Shown in pieces: positions 10,145 through 20,104 of a stretch of DNA of 64,000 bases. The DNA comes from Agrypnia vestita (lineage: Eukaryota; Arthropoda; Insecta; Trichoptera; Phryganeidae). The translations under genes were made by a program, and so were the position numbers. Each line of letters opens with the position of its first letter. Within the stretch, counting starts at the first letter, position 1. The stretch spans positions 1-64,000 of the forward strand of contig JADDOH010002580.1 in the NCBI GenBank assembly GCA_016648135.1, read 5' to 3'. The notes under the pieces were generated by a model. The model saw only the letters and a program-made list of their open reading frames with translations, was not told the origin of the DNA and did no database searches.

Positions 10145-10950
10145 GATTATATCCAACCAACGATATAATAAACTTGTAGATACGTTACAGGCGTGAAATC
10201 TTGTCAACTCAAAAGTAAGGTAATTGCCTTACTTACATTCGTTATTGAACGGACCTTCTTTGAGATCTGGCGCGACGATACGCCGTAAAAAGGAACAGAG
10301 TATCGCACTCTATTGTAAGAATGGGCATGTTATTTTATTCACTGTGACCTCAAATTACCTGATTTTTCTGTCTGCATTGTGTACCGTGATTTGTTGTCTC
10401 TTTCAATGCAAAATTTGCAACATATGAAAGCCGGCTAGTTTGGGAATAACGTGTCTATATTATACGTCAATATATCCAACCACATATTTAGAAATCAAGA
10501 ATATTTGAACATTTACTCTTGGTTTATATCTGTGTTTGATCTTTTTGGCAGATAACGCATTTTTGGTCTATGGACACGATAAACAAGAGCAATTTCGCAG
10601 AAAGATAGGCATCCGGCGATGGATGGACACGGGCTAATGATGATGATGACAGATTGGTAAACTGGGCCCTTCAAATAATGTCAAACATTCACAATTTTCC
10701 TCTGTAAACATGTGGAATATTTCAGCAGAAGATTAGTCGCTACAATCTTTGGAAAACGTCAGATGACAGCTGCGTGACGTGGGTGAGAGGGTGCCCGCGA
10801 CGTCTGCGCTCTGTTGAAATATATATCGCAAAACTCTCCATGACCCTTTTAACTGTGTTTCCGATATTAATTAACAAGACATCAAACAATGTTTATACCA
10901 TGTAAAAGAGATTAAAAATACCACGCAAATAAAAATGAAAAAAAAACTAT
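10145..10950. other. No recognised gene
   Basis: Mixed AT-rich DNA. A short atgatgatgatga run at 10637-10650 after tggatggacacgggc may be the 3' tip of an RTE-type LINE, but no frame is attached. Confidence 0.4.
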
Positions 10951-10954
10951 TATA

Positions 10955-11060
10955 ATTTATAGAAATTAACTTTGTATACACCACTTTTTTATTGAAAAAA
11001 ATTTAACATGTTTCAAAGCCAATGGCTTTTTCATCAGGATAATAAACGTACAAAATTAAA
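10955..11060 (-). mobile_element. PLE lineage C terminal repeat, copy 1
   Basis: The minus strand carries a hammerhead motif followed by tttttcaataaaaaagtgg, then tatacaaagttaattt. The same sequence follows the motif at 16741-16790. Only one arm is present. Confidence 0.65.
11002..11041 (-). ncRNA. Hammerhead ribozyme motif, PLE lineage C
   Basis: CTGATGA (11037-11031), one extra A, a perfect helix II (AAAGCC/GGCTTT with an ATT loop), then GAAACATGTT. Helix III is the palindrome ACATGT. Helix I pairing is weak. All core bases are intact. Confidence 0.65.
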
Positions 11061-11156
11061 TTTCAAAATCGAAATATAGATAATCAATATATTAAAAAGT
11101 TATATATGGAAATAATAATAATGCACCTACTTAACATGAAAAAAAATTTAAAAGAA

Positions 11157-11460
11157 AAAGTAACCCATAAAAGCCAAGTTTTCACAATACTCCCTTTCTC
11201 ATTTTACAACATTTAATGTTTTTTTCATACAACTTGTATGAAAAAAACATTAAAAATTTGAAAACCCAAAATTATACTATAATTATTATTATTATTTAAT
11301 GAAAATTTGATAGATCTTCTTGATCGTCACCACAAGTCTGCTTGCAAAGTTTCAGCACGATTGGATCACGGGAAAAGGGTCTAAAAATCGATCCAAAGTT
11401 TTTTTGTCAGACAAGCAAACAATCAGACGCTACGAGTTAAAATGAAAGGGAGTAAAAAAA
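11157..11460. repeat. Repeat family H, copy 1
   Basis: It begins aaaagtaacccataaaa..ccaag and has short inverted termini ACTCCCTTTC and GAAAGGGAGT. It contains tagatcttcttgatcgtcac followed by gattggatcacgggaaaag. Copies lie at 12192-12715 and 56772-57195. The middle text resembles conserved 3' ends of lepidopteran LINEs. Confidence 0.7.
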
Positions 11461-11749
11461 TTTTTTTTATATATAATTTTAAATATTTAGTAAACAGAAA
11501 TCGTAGTCCATGTTGATTTGCAATATGTCGATATGCTACAATTTTAAAACCTTTTTAGCTGCCTAGTCCAGGGGTCGGAAAAAGCGGCTCGCGAGCCGCA
11601 TGCGGCTCGAAGTCGAGTTAGAAGTCGAGTTCCGTATTTGACATCTGGACTAGAATAATCTAATTTGATTGAACACAAGTGGACAGCTATAAAACAGCTG
11701 CCGAAAATAGAAACAATATTACCTATTTGACACATGGAATAGTTTGCCT

Positions 11750-12185
11750 GAAACATATAATGAGTTAAAAAACTAGCTTTTAGTATTCTCACAATCTTTG
11801 GCTCTACGTATATCAACATATATGCGAACAAACATTCTCAACTATGAACCTAATATAAAACATACTTAGAAGCAGAATAATGGATGAAAATTTTGTATCA
11901 TGTATTCAATAAAAATAAGAAGCTATTTTCCAGACAAAGTAAAGTGCATAGTATCAAAATTATTCAACAAACTACCGAATAGAATAAAAAATGTGACGGA
12001 ACAAAAAATATAAAAAAAACACTAAAGGAATACTACAGTGAATTGTGAAGTGGATAATCAAAAGCATATAATTTTTAATAATATAGTTTTTAAATTATAT
12101 TATAAATTAAGGACAATTTAAATGTACATATACCGTAATAAAATACTTGCATTTAAATTGTAAATATAGTATATAAAATAAAATG
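11750..12185 (+). mobile_element. Jockey-type LINE 3' end, copy 1
   Basis: The stretch from 11925 translates, with interruptions, to KVKCIVSKLFNKLPNRIKNV, the LYNKLP-like motif close to the C-terminus of Jockey-clade ORF2. The 3' UTR (ggacaatttaaatgtacata onward) matches 55480-55550. It is truncated and full of stops. Confidence 0.6.
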
Positions 12186-12191
12186 CTTTAA

Positions 12192-12715
12192 AAAAGTAAC
12201 CCATAAAAACCAAGTTTTTATTATACTCCCTTTCTTTGTAAAATATAACAACAATTAAAGACGAATTAAAACATATAATAGAACACTAAACTTACAGTAA
12301 TTTAATATATTTCAGATGTTTTGAGCTTTGATAAGACTTCATGCTTTGAAGATTAAATTCTAAAAACATTTGTCAGTCACTTTAGATTTTCGACATTCGT
12401 AGTGAAGTACCTATTATGAATACCGATGGAGTAATTCAAATTTAGAAAATATTCCGCGATTTTATCGGGCCGCTATGCTAGTAATCAAACTTTTCTAATG
12501 ATTCCAAAAAAAAAAAAAAAACAATATATCCGAAATTATACCACAATTACTAATTTTTTTAATGAAAATTTGGTAGATCTTCTTGATCGTTGCCACGAGT
12601 CTACTTGCCAAGTTTCAACTCGATTGCATCACGGGAAAAGGGTTAAAAATTGATCCAAAGTTTTTTCACCCGGCAAGCAAGCAGACGCCACGAGTTAAAA
12701 GAAAGGAAGTAAAAA
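12192..12715. repeat. Repeat family H, copy 2
   Basis: Same start (agtaacccataaaaaccaag), same inverted ACTCCCTTTCT..AGAAAGGAAGT termini and same gatcttcttgatcgt and gattgcatcacgggaaaag interior as copies 1 and 3. It has about 200 bp of extra AT-rich interior. Confidence 0.7.
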
Positions 12716-13084
12716 GCGTGGCATGAACATGAACGCCGTTCTTATTAAATTTTTAAATAAAACATATATCGAACCTTTTTTCCTCTAAAAATCCATATCC
12801 ATATAAATATATTTTTTATACACACATGCGGCTTTCTGGTACCTTTGTTATCCTGTATCCATGACAATTTGGCTCTTCTCCCTTGACAAACTGCCAATCT
12901 CTGGCCCAGGCTATCCAAGCGGTTACTACGTCACAGTTCCTGAACAAATAAAATAGATTGTATGATACCGTGGATGGCATCTTTCAGAAAGATCAAATCT
13001 TGTTTTTTCTCCAATGTGTGTTCACGTATTGCTACCGATAACACAGAATATTTAGATCTTTATTGTTACATTACATTTTTATGT

Positions 13085-13250
13085 ATAAAACTAGCTGTAA
13101 CCCATCAAAAATGACAATCGTTTTCATGTCGGTTCTTTTTTTTAATGAAGAAAAATAAAAAAAGTTTTTAAAAAAGAAGCAACGGACATTTACAGGCAGT
13201 TACAGGCAGTCACGGGCAGACAGACATCGAAATTATTATTATTAAAATAA
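13085..13250 (-). repeat. SINE-1 3'-end fragment
   Basis: The plus strand reads actagctgtaacccatcaaa. This matches 367-386 and the reverse complement of 44555-44590. A gacagacatcg/ggcagtcacgggcag stretch follows. The tRNA-like head is missing. Confidence 0.55.
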
Positions 13251-13290
13251 AAACATTTGTTGCTTGGGATTTTTGTTGGGGACATTTAGT

Positions 13291-13472
13291 ATTTGGACCA
13301 AATGTCCGTGGACCTTTGGTTGTTGTACAAATGTCCATGGACTTTTTTATCGTTGGACCAAATATTCGTGGATCTTTTGTCATTAGATTAATTTTTGTGG
13401 GCCTTTTGTCGTTTGATTAAATGTCCGTGGACTTTTTGCCGTTGGACCCGATAGATGTCCGTGGACCTTTTT
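13291..13472. repeat. Minisatellite, about 35 bp unit, five to six copies
   Basis: Diverged tandem units share ttggaccaaatgtccgtgga followed by a ccttttgtcg-like spacer. The best units are at 13294, 13332, 13363 and 13405, with further degenerate ones to 13472. There is no coding signal. Confidence 0.75.
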
Positions 13473-13489
13473 TCGAGACCAAAAAACCA

Positions 13490-15525
13490 CCAGAAAACAA
13501 AATTATTCTTATTGGGATATTGTTTTCAATGCAATTTATTATATAAACTAGCAATATAAACTAGCTTGCACCTAGTATGATTATATTCAGTCATGGTTAG
13601 TTCACTAATTGAATATATAATAATATAATAATATCATAATAAAATGACATAATAAAATCAGCATTGATACTGGATCAGTTAATTTTAACATATTTTTATT
13701 TTTTTATTTATTTAACATAACATTACATTAAATTACATTACAAATATAATTATACAATAATAATTTATCATACAATCATATAATAAAATATTAATAAAAA
13801 AACCAACTAGGCTGGCCTGTTTTAGGGCAAGTTATATATTTCATTTTAAAACACAATATTCGACTATAGGTACTCATTAGGATATATAATTAATTAATGC
13901 TTTAGAGTTCAAGTAAATTAGTACATTATAAAAATTTAAATTAGATTAATACAATACAAATATTTTAATTAAATTAATACAATAAAAAGTTAAATTAGAT
14001 AAATACATTATATAAATTAATACATTCGTCTAGTAATATAATAATATTGTTTCCTCTAAAATATCTATCGAATGATATGGCAATGTAGTATATATATAAT
14101 TAAAATATCTTAAATATTAAAATTGTTTCATATTTTGAATATATTTGTTTATATATTTACACCATTTTTATTAGGTGTGTTTTCTTTATTATTTCCTGCG
14201 AGTAAGAACTCGACAATTTATCTACTGAGAAATTTGAATGAAGAAATATTTGAAACATGTTAAATTGTAACTTTTTTTTTATTGTTTTGAAAAAATAAAT
14301 ATCGCAGGGTATAAATGGAAAGTTCTTGAGAAAAATAGCTTTCTTTCATAACATTTTTTCAACGTTACTGCGTGTCTGTAATTTTATATTTTGATAGGTA
14401 TTTTTCGAAGAATTCTACTTTTGTCGCCGGAATTGTAGAAGATTTTTGTGTTTTAATTTCCTCGTTTCGTACGATAAAAGAATCGGTAGATTCCAATCGG
14501 GAACCGGGAAGAGAAGTGTTTGTCGTGGAAATTAATCAGTTTCTTTTTCCCTGAGTTGTAAAGAATAAATATCATTATATCTACCTGTACAAGCATTTAG
14601 GACAAAAATACCTCATTCCATCCATAACTTTTTAATGTACAGGCTGAAGTTATTTGTATCATAAAAATGTATAAATTACGTTATAAGTGGTAATTATTCA
14701 AATGAATTTTTTTGAGTTTCTTATCACCGATTAAACTTAAGCGCTGTCACAGTTTACTTTAACGATGAAGTTTAATCGATAACTTTTTGTTAACACGATC
14801 GATATTATAAAAATAATAAACTTATAATTTTTTTCACAAAATCTGCTCAACGACTACATGAATTCACTTTAGAAATTCACTTTAGATGTGATGAGATGGA
14901 ACATCTGTACCCTGGGAAATGAAAATATGGAAATGAATGAGAATCCTTAGCAGCCTCCGCAAACAAAAATGAGATTGAATTTCGTAAATCATTTCATACC
15001 TGCTTCAGATCTGGATGGTTTATCATCGCTAAGGGGCGAAATTGCTTTTTTACAGAAATCAAAATTTTCTCAATAACGTTAAAAGTAGAGAAATTTTTAG
15101 AATCTCTCTAAAATAAATTGTTCTCCGAAAAGTTTTTACATTCATTTACAAATATTTTCGGCGTTAAAGTGGCGGCGTTTTTTACGCGCAACAATATATA
15201 TTGTCCAATATTTTACGCGAGTTCTTCATTAGCACTAAATGGTTTGAAAAAAATAAAAGCATAAAATACAATAAGACACGAAAATTCAAATTTTAATTCG
15301 AATGACCTCACGAATTCAAACCGTTAAATTTAACCACTGAAATATTTTCGTGATCTACTCGTATAATATTTTCATGGATCAAGCTCATGATAAGAAATGA
15401 CAAACTTAAGAAGTCATACAGCATAAAATATTTAACATTTTTATCGATAACAGCCGCTGAAAATTAGTTGAAATCAATGTATTTTATACTATTGTAATCA
15501 GCTATTACTTTGTGGTTATTCAAAT
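13490..15525. other. AT-rich DNA; possible minus-strand LINE tail at its start
   Basis: Positions 13697-13850 begin with a T-rich (ATTT)n stretch followed by AT-rich text, the mirror image of the LINE tails that end 4907 and 56150. No frame is attached. A 60-codon plus frame at 14372-14554 has no domain. The rest is unremarkable. Confidence 0.45.
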
Positions 15526-15529
15526 TAAA

Positions 15530-15690
15530 TTAAATAAAAAGTTCACTTGGCTTATACCAGTGATATTTTTGTATTTTGGTAACTCCAACCGGTTTCTGAA
15601 CCATAAATGAAACGGTGGTTTCGAAACCATTGTTGTGTTAACAAAAATATAAAAAATATATCGGTTTAAACCAAGTGAATTTTTATTTTA
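15530..15690 (+). mobile_element. PLE lineage B-like terminal palindrome (relic)
   Basis: Two inverted arms share ttcacttgg..tataccag/ggtttaaaccaagtgaa. Between them lie accggtttctg (minus-strand CAGAAACCGGT) and a plus-strand hammerhead remnant. The layout is that of 37875-38190, but decayed. Confidence 0.4.
15598..15636 (+). ncRNA. Hammerhead-like remnant
   Basis: Helix II (GAAAC..GTTTC) and GAAACC are present, but the CTGANGA core has changed to something like ATAAATGA. Not expected to be active. Confidence 0.3.
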
Positions 15691-15764
15691 TCATATATGT
15701 TTTATAATTTATAATATAATTTTTTATTTTAACTTTTTACTACACCAAATACTCAATATAAAAC

Positions 15765-16330
15765 TGTGACTCCATATTCTTCGACAATCTAAAAGTGACA
15801 AAATCTTCAAAGTACCTAGGTGTCAGTATAGATCAACAATTAAAATGGAAGGAATAAATAAACACAATGGTAAACAGAATTCGTAAATTGATATACCTGT
15901 ATATTTATAAGATTACGTAATATATTAACAAAAGAATCTCTTAGAATAATATGTCGCGCTTTTGTCCAATCCATACTACAATACTGAATAATTGGCTGGG
16001 GAAGAACGTAGGTGTACAACCATTCTGCGTACATGAAAAATAATACAAAAACTTAAAATAAAAATAATTTTAAAGAAACCTACAAAATATCCTACGGAAT
16101 TACTGTTCAAAGAATTATAAAATCAACTCAATTTTACAAATACACTGAGAAACCGTCAATCAAAAACACAAATATAGTTCATGATCAAAATAGACGTAGC
16201 AAAATAGCGCACATTATTGGAACCCTAAATACACCTAGATGCAGTAAAACAGTCATGCAACAATACCACAGATACCTAGGCATTAAATATTTCAATAATC
16301 TACTACTGCTACTACAATAATACATGCTAC
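15765..16330 (+). mobile_element. Jockey-type LINE ORF2 C-terminus (relic)
   Basis: The plus-strand translation, with frameshifts, reads SSKYLGVSIDQQLKWKE, then NTMVNRIRKLIY, LTKESLRIICRAFVQSILQY and IIGWGR. KYLGV..D..L.W..H, the R.L....V.SIL.Y and the IIGWG motifs are the conserved end of Jockey-clade reverse transcriptases. Downstream pieces (SKIAHIIGTLNTPRCSK, YLGIKYFNNLL) reach about 16318. Several stops and a short deletion show decay. The catalytic domain is absent. Confidence 0.7.
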
Positions 16331-16334
16331 AAGG

Positions 16335-16695
16335 CTGGTTTCAAGCGTGTGGATGTTGTAACTTTGATATATTTTAGCCTATATCTTTGAAACTATCCAA
16401 TAAATACTTAATTTTTTTACAATGATGAAAACAATAACTTCCCTTAATGATTTACATTCTCAAATTTTATGAAATTTATATGATTATTTTTAAATATTTA
16501 TTCAAAGTTTTCATACAATATGTATGGCGGCACACTACCGCCATCTATGAAAATAAATAAAAACGTATAATTGACCAAACACATTTCTAAACAAAATGCG
16601 TATGTAGATATATAGTACCAACCTAGTGCGGCAAAATTCAAAATTAAATAAATGCATATACATTTTCTTTACTTGTATTTACTAATTAATAAATA
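16335..16695. other. AT-rich DNA with one small hairpin
   Basis: A short palindrome (tatggcggcacactaccgcca, split as atggcgg/ccgccat near 16524-16544) is the only structure seen. Confidence 0.4.
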
Positions 16696-16752
16696 TATAG
16701 GTAATAATTGATATAAATTAACTTTGTTTAAACCACTTATTTATTGAAAAAA

Positions 16753-16792
16753 ATCAACATGTTTCGAAGCCAATGGCTTCTTCGTCAGGAAA
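16753..16792 (-). ncRNA. Hammerhead ribozyme motif, PLE lineage C
   Basis: CTGACGA (16788-16782), one extra A, a perfect helix II (GAAGCC/GGCTTC with an ATT loop), then GAAACATGTTG. Helix III is the palindrome ACATGT. Helix I can form only about two pairs. The core bases are intact. Confidence 0.7.
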
Positions 16793-16806
16793 AAATTTTT
16801 TTTCAC

Positions 16807-16836
16807 GCTGATTGTGAAATCTGAAACATGTTGATT
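16807..16836 (+). ncRNA. Hammerhead-like remnant (right arm)
   Basis: CTGATTG is followed by GAAACATGTTG. The core is mutated and helix II is shortened. It is the inverted partner of the motif at 16753-16792. Confidence 0.4.
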
Positions 16837-16964
16837 TTTTTCAATAAATAAGTGGTTTAAACAAAGTTAATTTATATCAATTATAATTATGTTACCACAA
16901 AATAAATTTGCTACATTTGAAGAAGAAAATATAGGTAATAGCTTTTTTAAATTCTGATGTGAAA

Positions 16965-17390
16965 TTCTGTTGCTGCTCAATTGGTATTCTTAATTGTGAG
17001 ATGTCAATGCGACTACTGTAAGGCTTGCTCGTTTTTTATTTATACTCGACTAATCTTCACTACTTGAGAATATTTACCGTCTTATGTGTTTCGACGAGTG
17101 ATCAAACGAATCGGATAAGAGAGCTTCCTTCTCTAGCCCTCTCATTCACGTTTAAAAGAACAAAGTGAGTTTACGATTCATGCGTATCACGAGTGTAATA
17201 AAATATATTTAACGTCAGAGTTTTACTAATCGTAAACGTGCCCTGTTTTCTCAGTCTAGCTACGCATTATATGAAAAAAGTAATAATATTAATGTGATTT
17301 GTATTTTGTGTACGTGTATTAAATATGTTCATTTAGAAAAATAATATCAAAGTTGACATAAATATTTATTAATTAAGATAAATTATAAAA
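16965..17390. other. No recognised feature
   Basis: Moderately AT-rich DNA without a supportable frame. Confidence 0.45.
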
Positions 17391-17392
17391 GT

Positions 17393-17715
17393 CTCACAGA
17401 GACGAAGCTATCTAAAAGAAAAATTTATCGGGCTGGTGTTAAAGTCTTTATAGGGTAGCCCAGGGCTTATTTTTTTTTTCAATTTATTTATTTTTAATAT
17501 AAAATTTACATTACAGACATAGGTATAATTCGTAAATATTATTAACAAGTGAGATAGTGTACAAACAACAAAATATCAAACGTATATAAATACATTCATA
17601 TCAAAGGTGTAGGAGAATCCTGTTTCGGAAAACCCCTTCAGACACATGTAAATTAAATAATTATATATTACACGTATAATCTGGCTTAAGTGATCACTTT
17701 ACATAATGCAATCGT
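17393..17715 (-). repeat. MITE family E, copy 3, interrupted by a T-rich tail
   Basis: The block opens tctcacagagacgaagct and contains aaagtctttatagggtagcc. It ends near ctggcttaagtgatcacttt (17681-17700), all in the reversed order of copy 1. A T-rich stretch with (ATTT)n and AT-rich text (about 17466-17650) seems to be the 3' end of a minus-strand retroelement inserted in it. Confidence 0.5.
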
Positions 17716-17719
17716 AAGA

Positions 17720-18185
17720 AAATACACACATTATCAATTTTTTTTAAAGTTGTACACATGTGTTCTAAATCAGTTTCTTTTATTTACCAACAATAATGGA
17801 ATGCGCTAGACAAATCTTTGGTCCTTCCCATGACATAGCATACATAGATTTGGCAGCTGGTAATGATACCTCTATATTTTTTATTTACAAATGTGACAAA
17901 AAAGCGAATACCGACATTATTACATGTTGAATTATTAAAAAAAAACTTTATAAAATGACCTTTATATGAAGATTGAGGATTACAAAATTAACTATTTCTA
18001 CTAACCGCGTTTTTTTTCTGTTTGTATGTAATGCGACGAGGTTGTTAGATATAATGTAAGTAATTTAGGTATAATTTTGTGTGCTTGTTGCACTTGTAAG
18101 CAGGAATCATCTCCCGAAATGTCGACGTCGATTGTTGGAATCTGGTTGAGAATTTACAAAAAAATACTCGCGTAAGATGATAACT
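17720..18185. other. No recognised feature
   Basis: AT-rich DNA; nothing supportable. Confidence 0.45.
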
Positions 18186-18308
18186 TAGGGCCGGTTGTTT
18201 CAAGTTGGATTAGAATAAAAGTTCGTTTAAAGCATAGATTTTTAAGGAAACGTATCATTTGATTGGTGGAGAACGCAAAAATCTATGCTTTAAACGAACT
18301 TTTACTTT

Positions 18309-18790
18309 TTCAAGTTTGTGTTTACTGGGGTATTATGCCGTGTTTTTACGACCTTTCGGGCCGATTGCAGAGTTCATCATCAGGGCTAATGTGTTGTTGT
18401 GAGTGTTGGTGTTGTGGATAAGTATCGGCTTGTAATACCGTGCCGAAGTCGTGACGTGTTGTATTGTGTTGTGTGTATGATTCATCTGTTGTCTGATCAC
18501 TATCTCTGCGCAGTCTGCGACGAGAATGACTTTGAAGCGCCGGATACCAAGGTGTTTTTAATTTGAGACCATCATCTTAATTTATATTTATCGGGTGCTT
18601 GTAGATTTCTAGTGCTTCCTTGATAAGACGCGTATGGTAACTCTTAGGCTTTCCAAGGATTTTCGGTTCGAATTCAAAATGATGGCCGGTATCCAGAAAA
18701 TGCTGAAAAAAAATAAAAAAACACGGCAAAATACCCCAGTAAACACAAACTTGAAGATTCTTAGTGGCCGTGAAAACCTAAGAACATTCT
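18309..18790 (-). mobile_element. PLE lineage A, copy 2, with 13 bp target duplication
   Basis: The inserted block is flanked by the direct repeat gaacttttacttt (18296-18308 and 18791-18803). It begins ttcaagtttgtgtttactgg and ends with an inverted piece of the same terminal repeat (ccagtaaacacaaacttgaa near 18736-18755, then ttagtggccgtgaaaacc). Inside, the minus strand encodes the PLE endonuclease tail (FLDTGHHFEFEPKILGK, EALEIYKHPININ, a stop, DDGLKLKTPWYPALQSHS) at about 18708-18480. The terminal repeat has a deleted hammerhead at 18345-18395. Confidence 0.8.
18345..18395 (-). ncRNA. Deleted hammerhead motif, PLE lineage A
   Basis: CTGATGA is present, but the segment corresponding to helix II and GAAAC is deleted relative to 3371-3411. 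Not functional. Confidence 0.45.
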
Positions 18791-18829
18791 GAACTTTTAC
18801 TTTAATCCAACTTGAAACAACCGGCTTTG

Positions 18830-19250
18830 CTTACTTACCAAATCGCTAATTCTTGTATATTTGTTACATCTTAAGATAGTTCTTTTGGCTCTATTTCGAA
18901 TTTTTTCCTTCTCAGTTTCATTTCCCAAAAATAGTATTGTTGAACGGTAATAAATACGCGTAGTAACAATTTAATTTTATACTAATTGTATCAGTTTTTA
19001 CGTCAAATCTCAAAGTTGCAAAATTTTTAAAAATACATAAATAACCTCACACAGGGGTGGGGGATGTTTCTCGTGACGCGACTTGTTCCTACTTTGTATA
19101 AAAAAAAATTAGTTCGCTGCCAATTTGTCACATAAAAGTACGTGTACAACTCTGAAAAGGTTCAGTCATTTGTCAAGCACTGGATAAACCCCCCACATCT
19201 CAAGTAATCGCATTAATCCAATACCAGCAGTAAATCAATTGTCTATGACG
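18830..19250. other. No recognised feature
   Basis: AT-rich DNA; nothing supportable. Confidence 0.45.
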
Positions 19251-19254
19251 CGTT

Positions 19255-19385
19255 TATTGAAAGTATACTACGCCAGCGCGCACTCATACGCTACTAGCGC
19301 AGTATACTTTCAAGAGCGAAAATAAAAAATATGTCATGAAAGTATACTCGATTTATGCGCGATACTCGAGTATAGTTTCAACCTC
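19255..19385. repeat. Cluster of nested palindromes (gaaagtatact)
   Basis: The 11-mer gaaagtatact occurs at 19258-19268 and 19338-19348 and reversed at about 19302-19312. A diverged fourth arm (gagtatagtttc, about 19369-19380) is present. The result is two adjacent hairpins with GC-rich loops (gccagcgcgc, atgcgcgata). It may be a small foldback transposon; no TSD was found. Confidence 0.5.
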
Positions 19386-19419
19386 ATCGGGTAATGTAAA
19401 GGTTCAGAAATTATACTAG

Positions 19420-19734
19420 GCTAGTACGCATTTAGCAAAATCAATAGACTATTGATGTTAGACTTTTGAATATTTGAATGAGATATTGTAAACCTGCTTT
19501 TAAATTTCACTTGAATATAGCTATAAAAAATGGGATTTTTATGTATCTTAAATCGGATTTTAATATATCTTTTAGTTGTTGTATAGTATATATCACGGGC
19601 AAACTGACAAAACCTGGCTTTAACTGCACAAATTAAACAATACTTATTGAAGTAACAATAATCTTTTAATAAAATCATTGTTATAATTCAGCGACAGCGA
19701 CTCTAGAAAGTTTTTACGTAGCGAGATAAACCAA
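19420..19734. other. AT-rich DNA, no recognised feature
   Basis: The minus frames at 19421-19844 are AT-biased and have no domain. Confidence 0.4.
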
Positions 19735-19850
19735 AGCGAAATGAATAAGTGCGGAAATTGATGGAATATTCTAGTGAACAGTGAATAAAGTATTAAAACG
19801 ATTATAAAGTGTCTATTTACGAGTGATAAAGAGTTAAAAAACAAAATTTA
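19735..19850 (+). repeat. LTR-like fragment related to 2345-2410
   Basis: The phrases gtgcggaaattgatggaata, tctagtgaacagtgaataaag and ctatttacgagtgataaa match the R/U5-like part of the LTR-like block at 1975-2565, with a small internal insertion. Confidence 0.6.
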
Positions 19851-20104
19851 TATAAGATCTATCAAACTGTATCAGATTGTATGAAAAACTGACTGATTTC
19901 ATATTTCATATGAATGAAATATGAAATCAAATATAATGATACTGAAAGTCCTTTATTTAATGTAAGCATCTATTTAAAGGTACCTTTTTATTTATTATTT
20001 TAATCATTTAATATTTCAATCTCCTCTACTTCACAATAAGTTTCAGTAAATGTGATTTCTAACAATTGATATTCATTTGCAAAGAGATAGGGGAAATCAA
20101 AATC

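Larger units (their letters stand above)
11569..12903. mobile_element. Composite hAT element carrying nested insertions
   Basis: The left end CAGGGGTCGG (11569), followed by a ggctcgcgagccgcatgcgg palindrome, and the right end (ctgccaatctctg, ending 12903) are hAT-like inverted termini. The flanking octamers gcctagtc (11561-11568) and gcccaggc (12904-12911) match at 6 of 8 bases. A Jockey-type LINE tail (about 11750-12185) and repeat H copy 2 (12192-12715) appear to be inserted inside it. A 95-codon minus-strand frame at 11544-11831 runs across the palindrome and the LINE; I do not consider it a gene. The pairing of these two ends is an inference, since the interior is mostly replaced. Confidence 0.45.
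16700..16957 (+). mobile_element. PLE lineage C: inverted terminal repeats plus ORF start
   Basis: Arms at about 16711-16790 and 16823-16882 are inverted copies (taactttgtttaaaccactt / aagtggtttaaacaaagtta). The left arm holds a hammerhead motif on the minus strand, the right arm a degenerate one on the plus strand. Directly after the right arm an ATG at 16889 opens MLPQNKFATFEEENIGNSFF, ending at 16957. The first eleven residues resemble those at 32762 (MSPQNNFAVFEE) and 50664 (MPPQNHFAIFEE). The three copies diverge immediately after. Confidence 0.7.
18188..18826. mobile_element. Palindromic MITE (GGCCGGTTGTTTCAAG ends) split by a PLE
   Basis: The ends gggccggttgtttcaagttg (18188-18207) and cttgaaacaaccggc (18811-18825) are inverted repeats. 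The interior is also palindromic (aagttcgtttaaagcataga against tctatgctttaaacgaactt). The right arm is interrupted by the PLE at 18309-18790. Confidence 0.75.

Noticed and set aside
11544..11831. 95-codon minus-strand frame
   Set aside because: It runs from a hAT terminal palindrome into a LINE tail, two unrelated sequences.
13291..13472. CRISPR-like array
   Set aside because: Units are directly adjacent, diverged and without unique spacers, in a eukaryotic context; it is a minisatellite.
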